From Castellaniella sp. (GTDB lineage: Bacteria > Pseudomonadota > Gammaproteobacteria > Burkholderiales > Burkholderiaceae_B), in assembly GCA_019104865.1 (NCBI GenBank), contig JAHRWZ010000024.1:80882-144881 (forward strand): a DNA stretch of 64,000 nucleotides. The letters are read 5' to 3'. The notes beneath the pieces are model-generated. The model did no database searches. It saw nothing but the letters and a program-made list of their open reading frames with translations, and had not been told where the DNA came from. The first letter of the stretch is position 1. The number at the start of each line of letters is the position of its first letter. The position numbers and the translations under genes were made by a program. This document shows, one piece after another, positions 37,527 to 46,788 of the stretch.

Positions 37527-38333
37527 TTATCCGATGATGCCGAGGTGGTGGCGCAAGGCCTCGGCGGGCGGGCGCAGCGGCAGATCGGGCACTCCCGGGT
37601 ATTCGACATGGGCCAGATATAGGCCGTCGGGCATGAAGGTTGGCGCCGACAGCCGGCGGTCGCGCCGTGCGAGCAATTCCGCTGCCCAATCCGGTGGACG
37701 GCGCCCACGACCGATCATCAGCAGAGTCCCCATGAGATTGCGCACCATATGATGCAGAAAGGCGTTGGCGCGGAACTCGAAAATCAGAAAATTGCCCTGA
37801 CGCACGATGTCCAGAACCTGCAGCGTGCGCACCGGGCTGGCCGCCTGGCACTCCGCGGAGCGGAACGCGCTGAAGTCGTGTTCTCCGACGAGCAGCGCCG
37901 CCGCATCCCGCATGGCCTGATCATCCAGGCGGTCGTGGACCCAGCCTACCCTTCGATATAGGATGGGCGATCGCACAGGTGCGCTGCGCAGTACGTAGAA
38001 ATAGGTGCGCGCCCGGGCGTCGAACCGGGCATGGAAATCTGGCAGGACCGGTCGCGCCCACTGCACGGCCAAGCTGGAGGGCAACAGGGCGTTGAGCCCC
38101 CGCACCCAGGACTCGTCCCGCCGCACCGCGTCGGTGTCCAGATGCACGACCTGCTGCAGGGCATGAACGCCTGTATCGGTGCGCCCGGCGCAGATCGTCG
38201 CGACCGTCGGGCTGGCCAGAAACCGCGCCAACGCGGCTTCCAGCGCATCCTGCAGCGTGCGTCCGCCCGGCTGCGTCTGCCAGCCCAGCCAGCCAGCGCC
38301 GTCGTAACAGAGCCCCAATGCCATGCGTGCCAC
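37527..38333 (-). CDS. truA: tRNA pseudouridine(38-40) synthase
   Basis: TruA makes pseudouridine at positions 38-40 of the tRNA anticodon stem. The 268-residue protein has the catalytic Asp in [14 protein letters not shown] and the N-terminal [13 protein letters not shown]. The GTG at 38333 gives MARMALGL, the usual family N-terminus; the ATG at 38324 is possible. It lies 74 bp downstream of fimV, the fimV-truA order seen in betaproteobacteria. Confidence 0.95.
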   Translation of the reverse strand: MARMALGLCYDGAGWLGWQTQPGGRTLQDALEAALARFLASPTVATICAGRTDTGVHALQQVVHLDTDAVRRDESWVRGLNALLPSSLAVQWARPVLPDFHARFDARARTYFYVLRSAPVRSPILYRRVGWVHDRLDDQAMRDAAALLVGEHDFSAFRSAECQAASPVRTLQVLDIVRQGNFLIFEFRANAFLHHMVRNLMGTLLMIGRGRRPPDWAAELLARRDRRLSAPTFMPDGLYLAHVEYPGVPDLPLRPPAEALRHHLGIIG

Positions 38334-38407
38334 GTCAGGCCCTCAGGACGAAAGGACGCGCGGCGGCATCCGAAGATGACTGATTCCGGCTGGCATCCGC
38401 ATCCGGG

Positions 38408-40078
38408 TCAGGATTTGGCTGATGGCTGGGCGGCGTCCTGCGCCGGCAGGTCCAGATCGATGTCCTGCAGCTTTTCACGCACCATCGCCTCGGTTACCCG
38501 CGGGGAATCCTCGGAGTCGTCGCGGGTGGTGTTGGCGCGGCGCAGCAGCCAGGCGATGATGAACACGATAACCGCCAGCAAGGCCGTCATCACGCCCAGA
38601 AGATGATCCTGGATCCAGGAAGCCCGATGTTCAGCGCGTTTCGACACCTGTTGTTCCAATGCGTCGGCATGCGCAGGCGCTTCGGGCGTCAGGGCCGATG
38701 CCAGATCCGGCGCGGTACGGCCGTTTGCCGCGGCCGCGCCGCCGGCAGCCTGACCGGCCGACGACGATGCTGTGGCATTCGCACCGGACGCCCCACCCGG
38801 GGCATGGGCGGACGCGGCCGCCGAAGCGGCCCCGGCACCTGCACCCTCGACCGAGGCGCCCGGCTTCGCGGCCGCCCCCTGGGCCCCGGCACCGGCCGCA
38901 TCGGCGCCGGCCGACTGACCGGCAGCCAAAGCCCGAGCCTCGGCCGCCGTCTGGGCATTGGCCTGGGCAGCTGCTTCGTGGCTGGCCTCGGTGATGGCGC
39001 TGGCGATCTGATCGATCGAATCGCCGATCGCGTGGGCCCCCTTGACGGCGGCATGGCTTGCGGCCTCGCCTTGTGCCTGCAATGCCTTGTTCAGATTCTG
39101 GACGTTGTCCTGCAATTGTCCCACCCGTGCTTCGGTGTCCTTCAGGGCATGGCCCCGGGCAGTCCGCGTATCGGCGGTATCGGTCTTGCCGCCCTGGCTG
39201 AGCTGCAGGCGATCGCCCCTGGCCGTGTTGTCGGCAGCATGGTCGGGCGCGGATTTCCGGGAAACGGCACCTTTGGAGGTCTCGGCCTGGACGCGTGTGG
39301 CACCCGAGGCCAGCCGGCCGCGCAGGCGATCGAACGCCGCCGTCTGCATCACGAACTGACGCCGGGCCTCGGCGTCCGAGATCGAGAGCATGTCGGCCAC
39401 GCCGGGAACGGCCAGCGAAGCCCCTGCGCGCACGAGGTTGATGTTCTGATGGATGAATGCCTGCGGATTGGCCCGCTGCAGCGCCATCATCAGTTGATAG
39501 ACCGACACGCCGTCGACCGCGTGACGGCGGGCGATCGAGAACATGGTGTCTCCCGGCCGTACCGTGATGGAACCGGTCGGAATGCGCCGCGCGCTGGTGT
39601 GTGCCGCAGCCGCACCCAGCGCCGGGGCAGCCGGCCCGGTCCCGGAGGGAGAGGCCGCCGGGGGTTCGGCGCGCACCGGCCCGGGCACAACCAAAGAGAC
39701 CTGGTAACGCTGTTCGCCAGTGGCGGTATGGACGTCGAGCAGCACATCGGCCAGCGTCCCGGAGAACGCCTGCGACGACTGGATGCGCAGCACGCGACGG
39801 GCACTCGCCTGGACGTCAGGACCCACCGTGATGCTCAGGCTGTCGAGCGCAACCGGGGGCGTGAGCCCCGCGCGCGCCCAGTCAGCCGCGGGTGCCGGCC
39901 GTGCCGACAGCGTGCGCAGATCGGCGGCGGTCAGGTCGGAAACCGGCACCAGGATCAGCAGCGGCGCGCCCAGCGCCGAAGCGAGGCGGGCGTGCCCGAA
40001 GGTCGCCGCCTGCGCGGACCCGGCCGCCAGGGCGGCCGCGACAATCAGACCGCCGATCAGACGGGTGCCGGAGCCCAT
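38408..40078 (-). CDS. fimV: FimV-like peptidoglycan-binding protein (short form)
   Basis: The 556-residue protein has a signal peptide (cut near residue 24, AQA-AT), the FimV N-terminal domain (ATFGHARLASALGAPLLILVPVSDL), a LysM domain (about 165-215, VRPGDTMFSIARRHAVDGVSVYQLM), an Ala/Gly-rich linker and one transmembrane helix near residue 490. In Pseudomonas FimV (about 919 residues) a cytoplasmic TPR-bearing C-terminus follows; here only about 45 cytoplasmic residues remain. It supports type IV pilus secretin assembly or polarity in other species. It overlaps the asd stop by one base (TGATG). Confidence 0.88.
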   Translation of the reverse strand: MGSGTRLIGGLIVAAALAAGSAQAATFGHARLASALGAPLLILVPVSDLTAADLRTLSARPAPAADWARAGLTPPVALDSLSITVGPDVQASARRVLRIQSSQAFSGTLADVLLDVHTATGEQRYQVSLVVPGPVRAEPPAASPSGTGPAAPALGAAAAHTSARRIPTGSITVRPGDTMFSIARRHAVDGVSVYQLMMALQRANPQAFIHQNINLVRAGASLAVPGVADMLSISDAEARRQFVMQTAAFDRLRGRLASGATRVQAETSKGAVSRKSAPDHAADNTARGDRLQLSQGGKTDTADTRTARGHALKDTEARVGQLQDNVQNLNKALQAQGEAASHAAVKGAHAIGDSIDQIASAITEASHEAAAQANAQTAAEARALAAGQSAGADAAGAGAQGAAAKPGASVEGAGAGAASAAASAHAPGGASGANATASSSAGQAAGGAAAANGRTAPDLASALTPEAPAHADALEQQVSKRAEHRASWIQDHLLGVMTALLAVIVFIIAWLLRRANTTRDDSEDSPRVTEAMVREKLQDIDLDLPAQDAAQPSAKS

Positions 40079-41208
40079 CAGAGCTCACCCAGGGCGATGC
40101 GCAGCATCCGGCGCAGGGGTTCCGCCGCCCCCCACAGCAGTTGATCGCCGACGGTGAAGGCACTGAGATATTCCGGCCCCATGGACATCTTGCGCAGACG
40201 CCCAACCGGGATGTCCAGCGTGCCGGTCACGGCCACCGGCGTGAGCGCCCGCACGGAGGATTCCTTGTCGTTGGGCACGAAGCGGGCCCACTCGGTGCCG
40301 GTGCGCACGGCATCGTTGATCTCGTCCAGGGGAATGTCGCGGCGCAGCTTGATGGTCAGTGCCTGGCTATGACAGCGCATGGCGCCGATCCGCACGCACA
40401 GGCCGTCCACCGGGACCGGATCGGAACCGAAACTGGCGCCACGCCCCAGGATCTTGTTGGTTTCCGCCCCACCCTTCCATTCTTCGCGCGACATGCCGTC
40501 GCCCAGGTCCTTATCGATCCAGGGAATCAGGCTGCCGCCCAGCGGCACGCCGAAGTTTTCGCGCGGCAGCGCGGGATCCTGCTGCGCCTGCAGCACGCCG
40601 CGATCGATGTCCAGGATCGCCGAGGCCGGGTCGGCCAACTGGTCGCCCACGGCCTGGTTGAGGATGCCGAACTGGATGAGCAGTTCGCGCATGTGGCGCG
40701 CACCACCGCCGGAAGCGGCCTGATAGGTCATGGAGGTCATCCATTCGACCATGTCGGCCTTGAACAGGCCCGCCAGCCCCATCAGCATGCAACTGACCGT
40801 GCAGTTGCCGCCGATGTAGTCACGCACACCGCGCCGCATGGCGGCATCAATGACCGGACGATTGACCGGGTCGAGCACGATGATAGCGTCATCCTTCATG
40901 CGCAGCGTGCTGGCGGCATCGATCCACAGACCTGTCCAGCCTGCGGCGCGCAGCTTCGGATAGACGGCCGAGGTGTAGTCGCCCCCCTGGGCCGTCACGA
41001 TGATGGGCAGTTTGCGCAGGGCTTCGATGTCGTGCGCGTCCTGCAGCGGACCCGCCCCCGTTGCCCAGGCCGGCGCGGCCCCACCGGCATTGCTGGTGGA
41101 AAAGAACACAGGCTCGAAGAACGCGAAATCATTTTCTTCCCGCATGCGCTGCATGAGCACCGAGCCCACCATGCCACGCCAACCAACCAAACCGACTGCC
41201 TGCGCCAT
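40078..41208 (-). CDS. asd: Aspartate-semialdehyde dehydrogenase
   Basis: Asd reduces aspartyl phosphate to aspartate semialdehyde, the branch point to lysine/diaminopimelate, threonine and methionine. The 376-residue protein has the NADP motif GWRGMVGS near the N-terminus, active-site C136 in GGNCTVS and a His in the C-terminal region ([16 protein letters not shown]). Size and sequence match the Gram-negative type (E. coli 367). It is flanked by leuB (41 bp upstream) and fimV (overlapping), as in Bordetella-like genomes. Confidence 0.97.
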   Translation of the reverse strand: MAQAVGLVGWRGMVGSVLMQRMREENDFAFFEPVFFSTSNAGGAAPAWATGAGPLQDAHDIEALRKLPIIVTAQGGDYTSAVYPKLRAAGWTGLWIDAASTLRMKDDAIIVLDPVNRPVIDAAMRRGVRDYIGGNCTVSCMLMGLAGLFKADMVEWMTSMTYQAASGGGARHMRELLIQFGILNQAVGDQLADPASAILDIDRGVLQAQQDPALPRENFGVPLGGSLIPWIDKDLGDGMSREEWKGGAETNKILGRGASFGSDPVPVDGLCVRIGAMRCHSQALTIKLRRDIPLDEINDAVRTGTEWARFVPNDKESSVRALTPVAVTGTLDIPVGRLRKMSMGPEYLSAFTVGDQLLWGAAEPLRRMLRIALGEL

Positions 41209-41249
41209 AAATCCCTGCCTGAGACAAAAAAGTGAGAATTTCGAATGCT

Positions 41250-42326
41250 TTATTCTAATGCCTTCAGCACGGCATCGCCCATTCCAGACGTCGAGACACG
41301 CGTCATACCGGCCTCGTGGATGTCGGCTGTACGCAACCCCTGCGCCAATACGGTCTGCACGGCGGATTCGATACGATCGGCCGCGGCGCCCGCCTCCAGC
41401 GAATAACGCAGCATCATGGCCGCCGACAAAATAGTGGCCAGGGGGTTGGCCACGTTCTGTCCGGCGATGTCCGGTGCCGACCCATGGCTGGGTTCGTACA
41501 GGCCCTGACGGCTGGCGTTCAAAGAGGCCGATGGCAGCATGCCGATGGAACCGGTCAGCATGGCGGCCTCGTCCGACAGGATGTCCCCAAACAGGTTGCC
41601 GGTCACCACCACGTCGAAGGCCTTGGGTGCGCGCACCAGCTGCATGGCGGCATTGTCCACGTACATGTGGGACAGTTCGACCTGGGGATAGTCGTGCGCC
41701 ACGTCGATCATGATGTCGCGCCAGAACTGGGAGGTTTCCAGGACGTTGGCCTTGTCCACGCTGCAGAGCTTGCCCTGGCGCTTGGCCGCCGCCTGGAACG
41801 CCACGTGGGCGATGCGCCGGACCTCGGTTTCGGCGTAATGCATGGTGTCATAGCCCTGGCGCTCGCCCGCGAAAGGGCCGTCATCCAGCGTTCGCACGCC
41901 ACGCGGCTGACCGAAATAGATATCCCCGGTCAGCTCGCGCACGATCAGGATGTTCAGGCCCGCGACGACTTCCGGCTTCAAGGACGAGGCATTGGCCAGT
42001 TCCGGATACAGGATCGCCGGCCGCAGGTTGGCAAACAGCCCCAAGGCCTTGCGCAGGCCCAATACGGCCTGCTCCGGGCGCAGGGCGCGTTCCAGGTGAT
42101 CGTATTTCCAGTCGCCCACCGCCCCGAACAGAATGGCGTCGGACTGAAGCGCCAGATCCAGCGTGCTTTGCGGCAGGGGATGACCCTGAGCGGCATAGGC
42201 CGCGCCGCCCACCGGGGCTTCGGTGAAGCTCAGGTCCAGGTCCAGCGCGCGCAACACGCGCACGGCCTGTTCCACGATTTCGGGGCCGATGCCGTCGCCC
42301 GGCAGCACTGCGATCTTTGCAGTCAT
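41250..42326 (-). CDS. leuB: 3-isopropylmalate dehydrogenase
   Basis: LeuB oxidatively decarboxylates 3-isopropylmalate in leucine synthesis. The 358-residue protein has the N-terminal [30 protein letters not shown], and the metal/NAD region [21 protein letters not shown] with [14 protein letters not shown] start at the ATG at 42326, where the family N-terminus begins; an in-frame ATG at 42341 would add five residues. A terminator-like structure and a possible attenuator lie between leuD and this gene. Confidence 0.96.
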   Translation of the reverse strand: MTAKIAVLPGDGIGPEIVEQAVRVLRALDLDLSFTEAPVGGAAYAAQGHPLPQSTLDLALQSDAILFGAVGDWKYDHLERALRPEQAVLGLRKALGLFANLRPAILYPELANASSLKPEVVAGLNILIVRELTGDIYFGQPRGVRTLDDGPFAGERQGYDTMHYAETEVRRIAHVAFQAAAKRQGKLCSVDKANVLETSQFWRDIMIDVAHDYPQVELSHMYVDNAAMQLVRAPKAFDVVVTGNLFGDILSDEAAMLTGSIGMLPSASLNASRQGLYEPSHGSAPDIAGQNVANPLATILSAAMMLRYSLEAGAAADRIESAVQTVLAQGLRTADIHEAGMTRVSTSGMGDAVLKALE

Positions 42327-42404
42327 CTTGGAAGGTTCCATTTAGAAGAACCTGCCTTCCGTGCGGCGGGGCCAACCCACCCGTCGGAAGCCAGGTCCGG
42401 AGGT

Positions 42405-42497
42405 TCAGAAAAAAATTGGGGTAGCCACCGGCACCCCGCTCGAGACGGGCACCGTCGGGTGCCTCGTCAGGAAAAATCCACCAGGCCGCCCTGCCAT
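42405..42497 (-). CDS. Possible 30-residue leader ORF between leuD and leuB
   Basis: The ATG at 42497 overlaps the leuD stop in TGATG form, so ribosomes leaving leuD could enter it. It encodes 30 residues (starting [15 protein letters not shown]) and its stop falls just past the seven-T tract of the terminator. It has a single Leu codon, so it is not a classic leucine leader peptide. Whether it is translated is unknown; its interest is that translation would run across the hairpins described next. Confidence 0.3.
   Translation of the reverse strand: MAGRPGGFFLTRHPTVPVSSGVPVATPIFF
42409..42437 (-). terminator. Intrinsic terminator inside the leu operon, between leuD and leuB
   Basis: On the minus strand an 8-bp stem (GGGGTGCC against GGC-T-ACCCC, one bulge) with a 3-nt loop is followed by AA and seven T residues (42409-42415). 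It is the best terminator-like element in the leu region yet sits within the operon, 83 bases ahead of leuB, so some read-through or regulated antitermination is expected. Confidence 0.75.
42448..42463 (-). promoter_or_regulatory. Upstream hairpin that could compete with the leuD-leuB terminator
   Basis: A 6-bp stem, GGCACC (42458-42463) with GGTGCC (42448-42453), 4-nt loop. Its first arm extended by one base, GGCACCC (42457-42463), can instead pair perfectly with GGGTGCC (42430-42436), the 5' side of the terminator stem. That gives mutually exclusive terminator and antiterminator folds, the layout of an attenuator. Confidence 0.4.
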
Positions 42498-43153
42498 CAG
42501 CGAGTGCCGGGTGCCGCCTTGACCAGCCAGGGATGCCGCGCCAGACGGGCGGTTTCGAAGTCGCGGATCTGGTCGGCATGCAGCAGGGTCTGGCCGATCT
42601 CGTCCAGGCCTTTCAGCAGGGATTCCTTGCGGTAGGCATCGATCTCGAAGGACCAGGATGCACCGCCGGGCGCTGTCACCCGTTGCTGCGCCAGGTCGAC
42701 GGTCAGTTGATAGCCGGGTGTGGAATCCACCGCCTGGAACAGCTGCGCAACGACAGCTTCAGGCAATACGATCGGCAGCAGGCCGTTCTTGAAGCTGTTG
42801 TTGAAGAAAATGTCGGCGTAGGACGGCGCGATCAGGACCCGGAACCCATACTGCTGCAAGGCCCAGGGCGCGTGTTCGCGGCTGGAGCCGCAGCCGAAAT
42901 TCTCGCGGCACAGCAGGACGGAAGCCCCCTGATAGCGCGGCTGATTCAGCACGAAGTCCGGATTCAGCGGCCGAGCGCTGTTGTCCATACCCGGCTCGCC
43001 ATGGTCCAGATAGCGCAGTTCGTCAAACAGGTTGGGACCGAAGCCCGTGCGCTTGATCGACTTCAGGAACTGTTTCGGGATGATGAGATCGGTATCGACA
43101 TTGTCGCGATCCAGCGGGGCCACCAGCCCCTGATGCGTGGTGAAGGCTTGCAT
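42497..43153 (-). CDS. leuD: 3-isopropylmalate dehydratase small subunit
   Basis: LeuD with LeuC isomerises 2- to 3-isopropylmalate. The 218-residue protein has the family N-terminus [30 protein letters not shown] and the central [13 protein letters not shown] swivel-domain motif. It starts 9 bp after the leuC stop. Many Burkholderiales carry a small entericidin-type gene near here; none is present. Confidence 0.96.
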   Translation of the reverse strand: MQAFTTHQGLVAPLDRDNVDTDLIIPKQFLKSIKRTGFGPNLFDELRYLDHGEPGMDNSARPLNPDFVLNQPRYQGASVLLCRENFGCGSSREHAPWALQQYGFRVLIAPSYADIFFNNSFKNGLLPIVLPEAVVAQLFQAVDSTPGYQLTVDLAQQRVTAPGGASWSFEIDAYRKESLLKGLDEIGQTLLHADQIRDFETARLARHPWLVKAAPGTR

Positions 43154-43162
43154 GATGGAATC

Positions 43163-44566
43163 CTATTGGAAAGTGCGCACGTCGACGAAATGGCCGGCGA
43201 CCGCCGCCGCCGCCGCCATGGCGGGGCTGACCAGATGGGTACGGCCGCCCTGCCCCTGACGCCCCTCGAAGTTGCGGTTCGAGGTCGAGGCGCAGCGCTC
43301 GCCCGGCTCCAGCCGGTCGGCATTCATGGCCAGGCACATGGAACAGCCCGGCTCGCGCCATTCGAAGCCGGCATCCAGGAAAATGCGATCCAGGCCTTCC
43401 TGTTCGGCCTGCGCCTTCACCAGCCCCGAACCCGGCACGACCATCGCCAGGCGGACATTGGCCGCCACGCGCCGGCCTTTGGCCACTGCGGCTGCCGCGC
43501 GCAGGTCCTCGATGCGGGCGTTGGTGCACGAGCCGATGAAGACCTTGTCGATGGCGATGTCGGTCATGGCGGTGCCCGGCTTCAGATCCATGTACTGCAA
43601 GGCGCGTTCCATGCCCTTGCGGCGCACGACGTCGGATTCCGCCGCCGGATCGGGTACCTGATTGCCCACGGCCGTCACCATTTCGGGCGACGTGCCCCAG
43701 CTGACCTGCGGCTGGATCCTGCTCGCGTCGATCTCGACGACCCGGTCGAACACCGCGCCCGGGTCCGAGTGCAAGGTCCTCCAGTCCGCGACCGCCTGAT
43801 CCCACAGCGCGCCTTCGGGCGCATAGGGCCGGCCTTTGAAGTAGTCGATGGTCGTCTGATCCACAGCCACCATGCCGGATCGCGCGCCGGCCTCGATCGC
43901 CATGTTGCACATGGTCATGCGGCCTTCCATGGACAGCGCCCGCACGGCGTCACCGCCGAATTCGATCGCGTAGCCGGTGCCGCCCGCCGTGCCGATATGG
44001 CCGATCACGTACAGGATCAGGTCCTTGGCGGTACAGCCGAAGGGCAGTTCGCCGTCGACGCGCACCAGCATGTTGCGGCTTTTCTTCATCAGCAGGGTCT
44101 GGGTCGCCAGCACGTGCTCGACTTCGGACGTGCCGATGCCGAACGCCAGGGCGCCCATGGCGCCGTGGGTGCTGGTGTGCGAATCCCCGCAGACCACCGT
44201 CATGCCCGGCAATGTGGCGCCCTGTTCCGGCCCGATAATGTGCACGATCCCCTGGCGGCGGTCGTTCATGCGGAATTCGGTGATGCCCCAGGTTTCGCAG
44301 TTCTTGTCCAGGGTATCGACCTGCAGACGCGACACCGGATCCTGGATCCCCTGCGAACGGTCGGTTGTGGGGACATTGTGATCGGCGACCGCCAGATTGG
44401 CGGCGATGCGCCAGGGCTTGCGACCGGCGAGTTCCAGTCCTTCGAAGGCCTGCGGGCTGGTGACTTCATGGACAAGATGACGGTCGATATACAGCAGACA
44501 GGTGCCGTCGGGGCCCTGGTGCACCACATGGGCATCCCAGAGTTTGTCATACAGGGTTTGGGGCAT
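43163..44566 (-). CDS. leuC: 3-isopropylmalate dehydratase large subunit
   Basis: The 467-residue aconitase-family subunit binds the [4Fe-4S] cluster through Cys in [11 protein letters not shown] and the CSMC pair ([11 protein letters not shown]). The N-terminal [11 protein letters not shown] and [31 protein letters not shown] motif are typical. It is the first gene of leuC-leuD-leuB-asd-fimV-truA. A possible promoter lies 75-100 bases upstream. Confidence 0.96.
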   Translation of the reverse strand: MPQTLYDKLWDAHVVHQGPDGTCLLYIDRHLVHEVTSPQAFEGLELAGRKPWRIAANLAVADHNVPTTDRSQGIQDPVSRLQVDTLDKNCETWGITEFRMNDRRQGIVHIIGPEQGATLPGMTVVCGDSHTSTHGAMGALAFGIGTSEVEHVLATQTLLMKKSRNMLVRVDGELPFGCTAKDLILYVIGHIGTAGGTGYAIEFGGDAVRALSMEGRMTMCNMAIEAGARSGMVAVDQTTIDYFKGRPYAPEGALWDQAVADWRTLHSDPGAVFDRVVEIDASRIQPQVSWGTSPEMVTAVGNQVPDPAAESDVVRRKGMERALQYMDLKPGTAMTDIAIDKVFIGSCTNARIEDLRAAAAVAKGRRVAANVRLAMVVPGSGLVKAQAEQEGLDRIFLDAGFEWREPGCSMCLAMNADRLEPGERCASTSNRNFEGRQGQGGRTHLVSPAMAAAAAVAGHFVDVRTFQ

Positions 44567-44640
44567 GGTCGTGGCCTCGAAAGTGATTCGAAACCATTAT
44601 GCCAGTGTGGCGTTCACGGACAAGACCAGCAGTTATCCTA

Positions 44641-44669
44641 GTATTAGAGGTAACTGGTACCCGTTTGAA
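44641..44669 (-). promoter_or_regulatory. Candidate promoter of the leuCDB-asd operon
   Basis: On the minus strand TTCAAA (44664-44669) and TAATAC (44641-44646) are separated by 17 bp in a locally AT-rich stretch of the 108-bp gap ahead of leuC. Each hexamer matches the sigma-70 consensus only partly, so this is a weak call. Confidence 0.3.
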
Positions 44670-44674
44670 GGCCG

Positions 44675-45559
44675 TCAATGCTTCTGCTGATACAGGGGCA
44701 GCACCCTGGCCGACGCCTGTTCCAGATCCTGGATCCGGCTGGCCGATGACGGGTGCGTGGACAGGATCTCCGGCTGCCCGCCGCCGCCCGCCTGTGCCAT
44801 CTTCTGCCACAGGGTGATCGCGGCGCGCGGGTCGTATCCCGCCCGTGCCGCCAGTTCCACCCCCATGCGGTCGGCCTCGGTTTCATTGGAACGGCTGTTG
44901 GGCAGGGTGAACATGACCTCAGACAGGTTCGATCCCAGGTCCGCCACCGCCTGACTGCCTGTGATGGCTGCCAGAATCGAGATGCCGACACTCGCCCCCA
45001 TCTGACGGGAAACCTGTTCGCGGGCATGTTCGCGCAGGGCGTGGGAGATCTCGTGCCCCATCACGGCGGCCAGTTCCGCATCGGTGGGCTTGATCTTGTC
45101 CAGCAGACCTGTGTAAACCGCGATCTTGCCCCCAGGCATGCACCAGGCGTTGACCTCGTCGGACTTCAGGACATGGATTTCCCAGGCCCATTGCCGTGCA
45201 TCGGGACGAAAGACACCGACTTGCCCGATCAACCGCCGGGCGATGGTCTGTACCCGCTGTGTCTGCGCGGCCGAGGGATCCAGCGCATTCTGTGCCCGCG
45301 CCTGCGTCAGAATCTGTCGATACTGCTTGGCCGCTTCCTGGTCCAGTTCGGCCTCGGATACCAGGCCGGACATGTATTGGGTGCGATCCACACCCACCAG
45401 CCCCGACTGGGTGGTCTGCACTGGGGCGCAGGCAGTCAGCAGGATCGCAACCCCCGCCCCCACCATCCAGCGCGCAGTAGCGTGCAACCTGGTGAAGGCA
45501 CGGCGGTTTTGTCCGGATGCGTCCCGATGCGCGAGACTGGCTTTCGAGTACAGAGTCAT
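44675..45559 (-). CDS. M48 family zinc metalloprotease, periplasmic lipoprotein (LoiP/YcaL-like)
   Basis: The 294-residue protein has a lipoprotein signal with Cys44 (LLTAC), the zinc motif HEISH (His169, Glu170, His173) and the downstream Glu in SNETEADRMG. Met32 (45466) would give a normal-length signal peptide and may be the true start. Relatives in E. coli act in outer membrane protein quality control. It lies 31 bp upstream of nothing on its own strand except leuC, 108 bp on, and follows aroC; function in this species is inferred from the family. Confidence 0.88.
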   Translation of the reverse strand: MTLYSKASLAHRDASGQNRRAFTRLHATARWMVGAGVAILLTACAPVQTTQSGLVGVDRTQYMSGLVSEAELDQEAAKQYRQILTQARAQNALDPSAAQTQRVQTIARRLIGQVGVFRPDARQWAWEIHVLKSDEVNAWCMPGGKIAVYTGLLDKIKPTDAELAAVMGHEISHALREHAREQVSRQMGASVGISILAAITGSQAVADLGSNLSEVMFTLPNSRSNETEADRMGVELAARAGYDPRAAITLWQKMAQAGGGGQPEILSTHPSSASRIQDLEQASARVLPLYQQKH

Positions 45560-45590
45560 GGATGGGGACTCCCGCGAAATGAATCAGGGA

Positions 45591-46649
45591 TCAGCCGCAC
45601 TGGCCCCGATGGCGCAGCGCATGATCCATCAGCACGATGGCCAGCAGCGCCTCGGCGATCGGCGTGGCCCGGATCGCGACACACGGATCATGACGGCCCA
45701 GCGTCTGGACCATGACCGGCTCGTTGGCGCGGTTCACGGAACGGCGTTCGACGCGGATACTGGAGGTCGGTTTGATCGCCAGGGACACGCGTAGCGGCTG
45801 CCCGGAGGAAATCCCCCCCAGCACGCCGCCTGCATGGTTGGCCAGAAAGCCATCCGGGCTCAGTTCGTCGCCATGTTCCGAGCCGCGCATGGCGATGCAA
45901 TCGAAACCGGAGCCGATGGACACGCCCTTGACGGCGTTCAGGCCCATCATGGCGTGCGCGATGTCGGCATCCAGCCGGTCGTAGATCGGTTCGCCCCACC
46001 CGGCGGGCAGGCCTTCGGCCTGGACCTCGATGCGTGCGCCGATCGAATCGCCATCATGGCGTAGCTGATCCATGAAGGCTTCCAGCTGCGGCACGATGTC
46101 GGCGCTGGGTGCGTAGAACGGGTTCTCGCCGACGTGATCCCAGGATTCGAAGGGAATCGGAATCGGGCCCAGCTGGCTCATGTAGCCACGAATGTTCACC
46201 CCATATTCCCGCATCAGCCATTTGCGCGCCACCGCGCCCGCCGCCACCGTGGGCGCGGTCAGGCGTGCGGAGGAACGCCCACCGCCGCGCGGATCGCGCA
46301 CCCCGTATTTTTTCCAGTAGGTGTAGTCCGCATGCCCCGGGCGGAAGGTGTCGGCGATATTGCTGTAGTCTCTGCTGCGCGCATCGGTGTTACGGATCAG
46401 CAGTCCGATCGGCGTGCCGGTCGTCTGGCCCTCGAAGACGCCCGACAGAATTTCCACCGTGTCCGGCTCGCGGCGCTGGGTGACGTGACGGGAAGTCCCC
46501 GGACGGCGCCGGTCGAGTTCGACCTGGATGTCGGCCTCGGACAGGGGCAGACCCGGCGGGCAGCCATCGATCACGGCGCCGATGGCTGGCCCATGCGATT
46601 CACCAAAGTTGGTGACACGAAACGAGGTACCCAGAGTATTGCCAGACAT
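45591..46649 (-). CDS. aroC: Chorismate synthase
   Basis: AroC makes chorismate from EPSP with reduced FMN, the end of the shikimate pathway. The 352-residue protein shows the N-terminal [27 protein letters not shown], the [34 protein letters not shown] region and the C-terminal [22 protein letters not shown]. The start ATG is the conserved one. It lies 31 bp before the M48 protease gene on the same strand. Confidence 0.97.
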   Translation of the reverse strand: MSGNTLGTSFRVTNFGESHGPAIGAVIDGCPPGLPLSEADIQVELDRRRPGTSRHVTQRREPDTVEILSGVFEGQTTGTPIGLLIRNTDARSRDYSNIADTFRPGHADYTYWKKYGVRDPRGGGRSSARLTAPTVAAGAVARKWLMREYGVNIRGYMSQLGPIPIPFESWDHVGENPFYAPSADIVPQLEAFMDQLRHDGDSIGARIEVQAEGLPAGWGEPIYDRLDADIAHAMMGLNAVKGVSIGSGFDCIAMRGSEHGDELSPDGFLANHAGGVLGGISSGQPLRVSLAIKPTSSIRVERRSVNRANEPVMVQTLGRHDPCVAIRATPIAEALLAIVLMDHALRHRGQCG

Positions 46650-46788
46650 GGTCGGTTGCGGTGGGGAAAATCGGGATGAGGAGGTTTTTATTATGGCATG
46701 CCCGCACGCGGATTTCCCGACCAGCCCGGTTGCGGAATAACCCCCGCTCCCTCTGTACCTGGATTCCCGCAGTCAGGTTTGAGGCGGA

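Noticed and set aside
42533..44641. A 702-codon plus-strand open frame opposite leuC and leuD
   Set aside because: leuC and leuD are certain on the other strand; this frame has no recognisable domain and spans two genes.
46694..46741. A 15-codon ORF with a good AGGAGG site upstream of aroC
   Set aside because: Too short to judge, on the opposite strand to aroC, and not followed by a gene it could control; probably chance.
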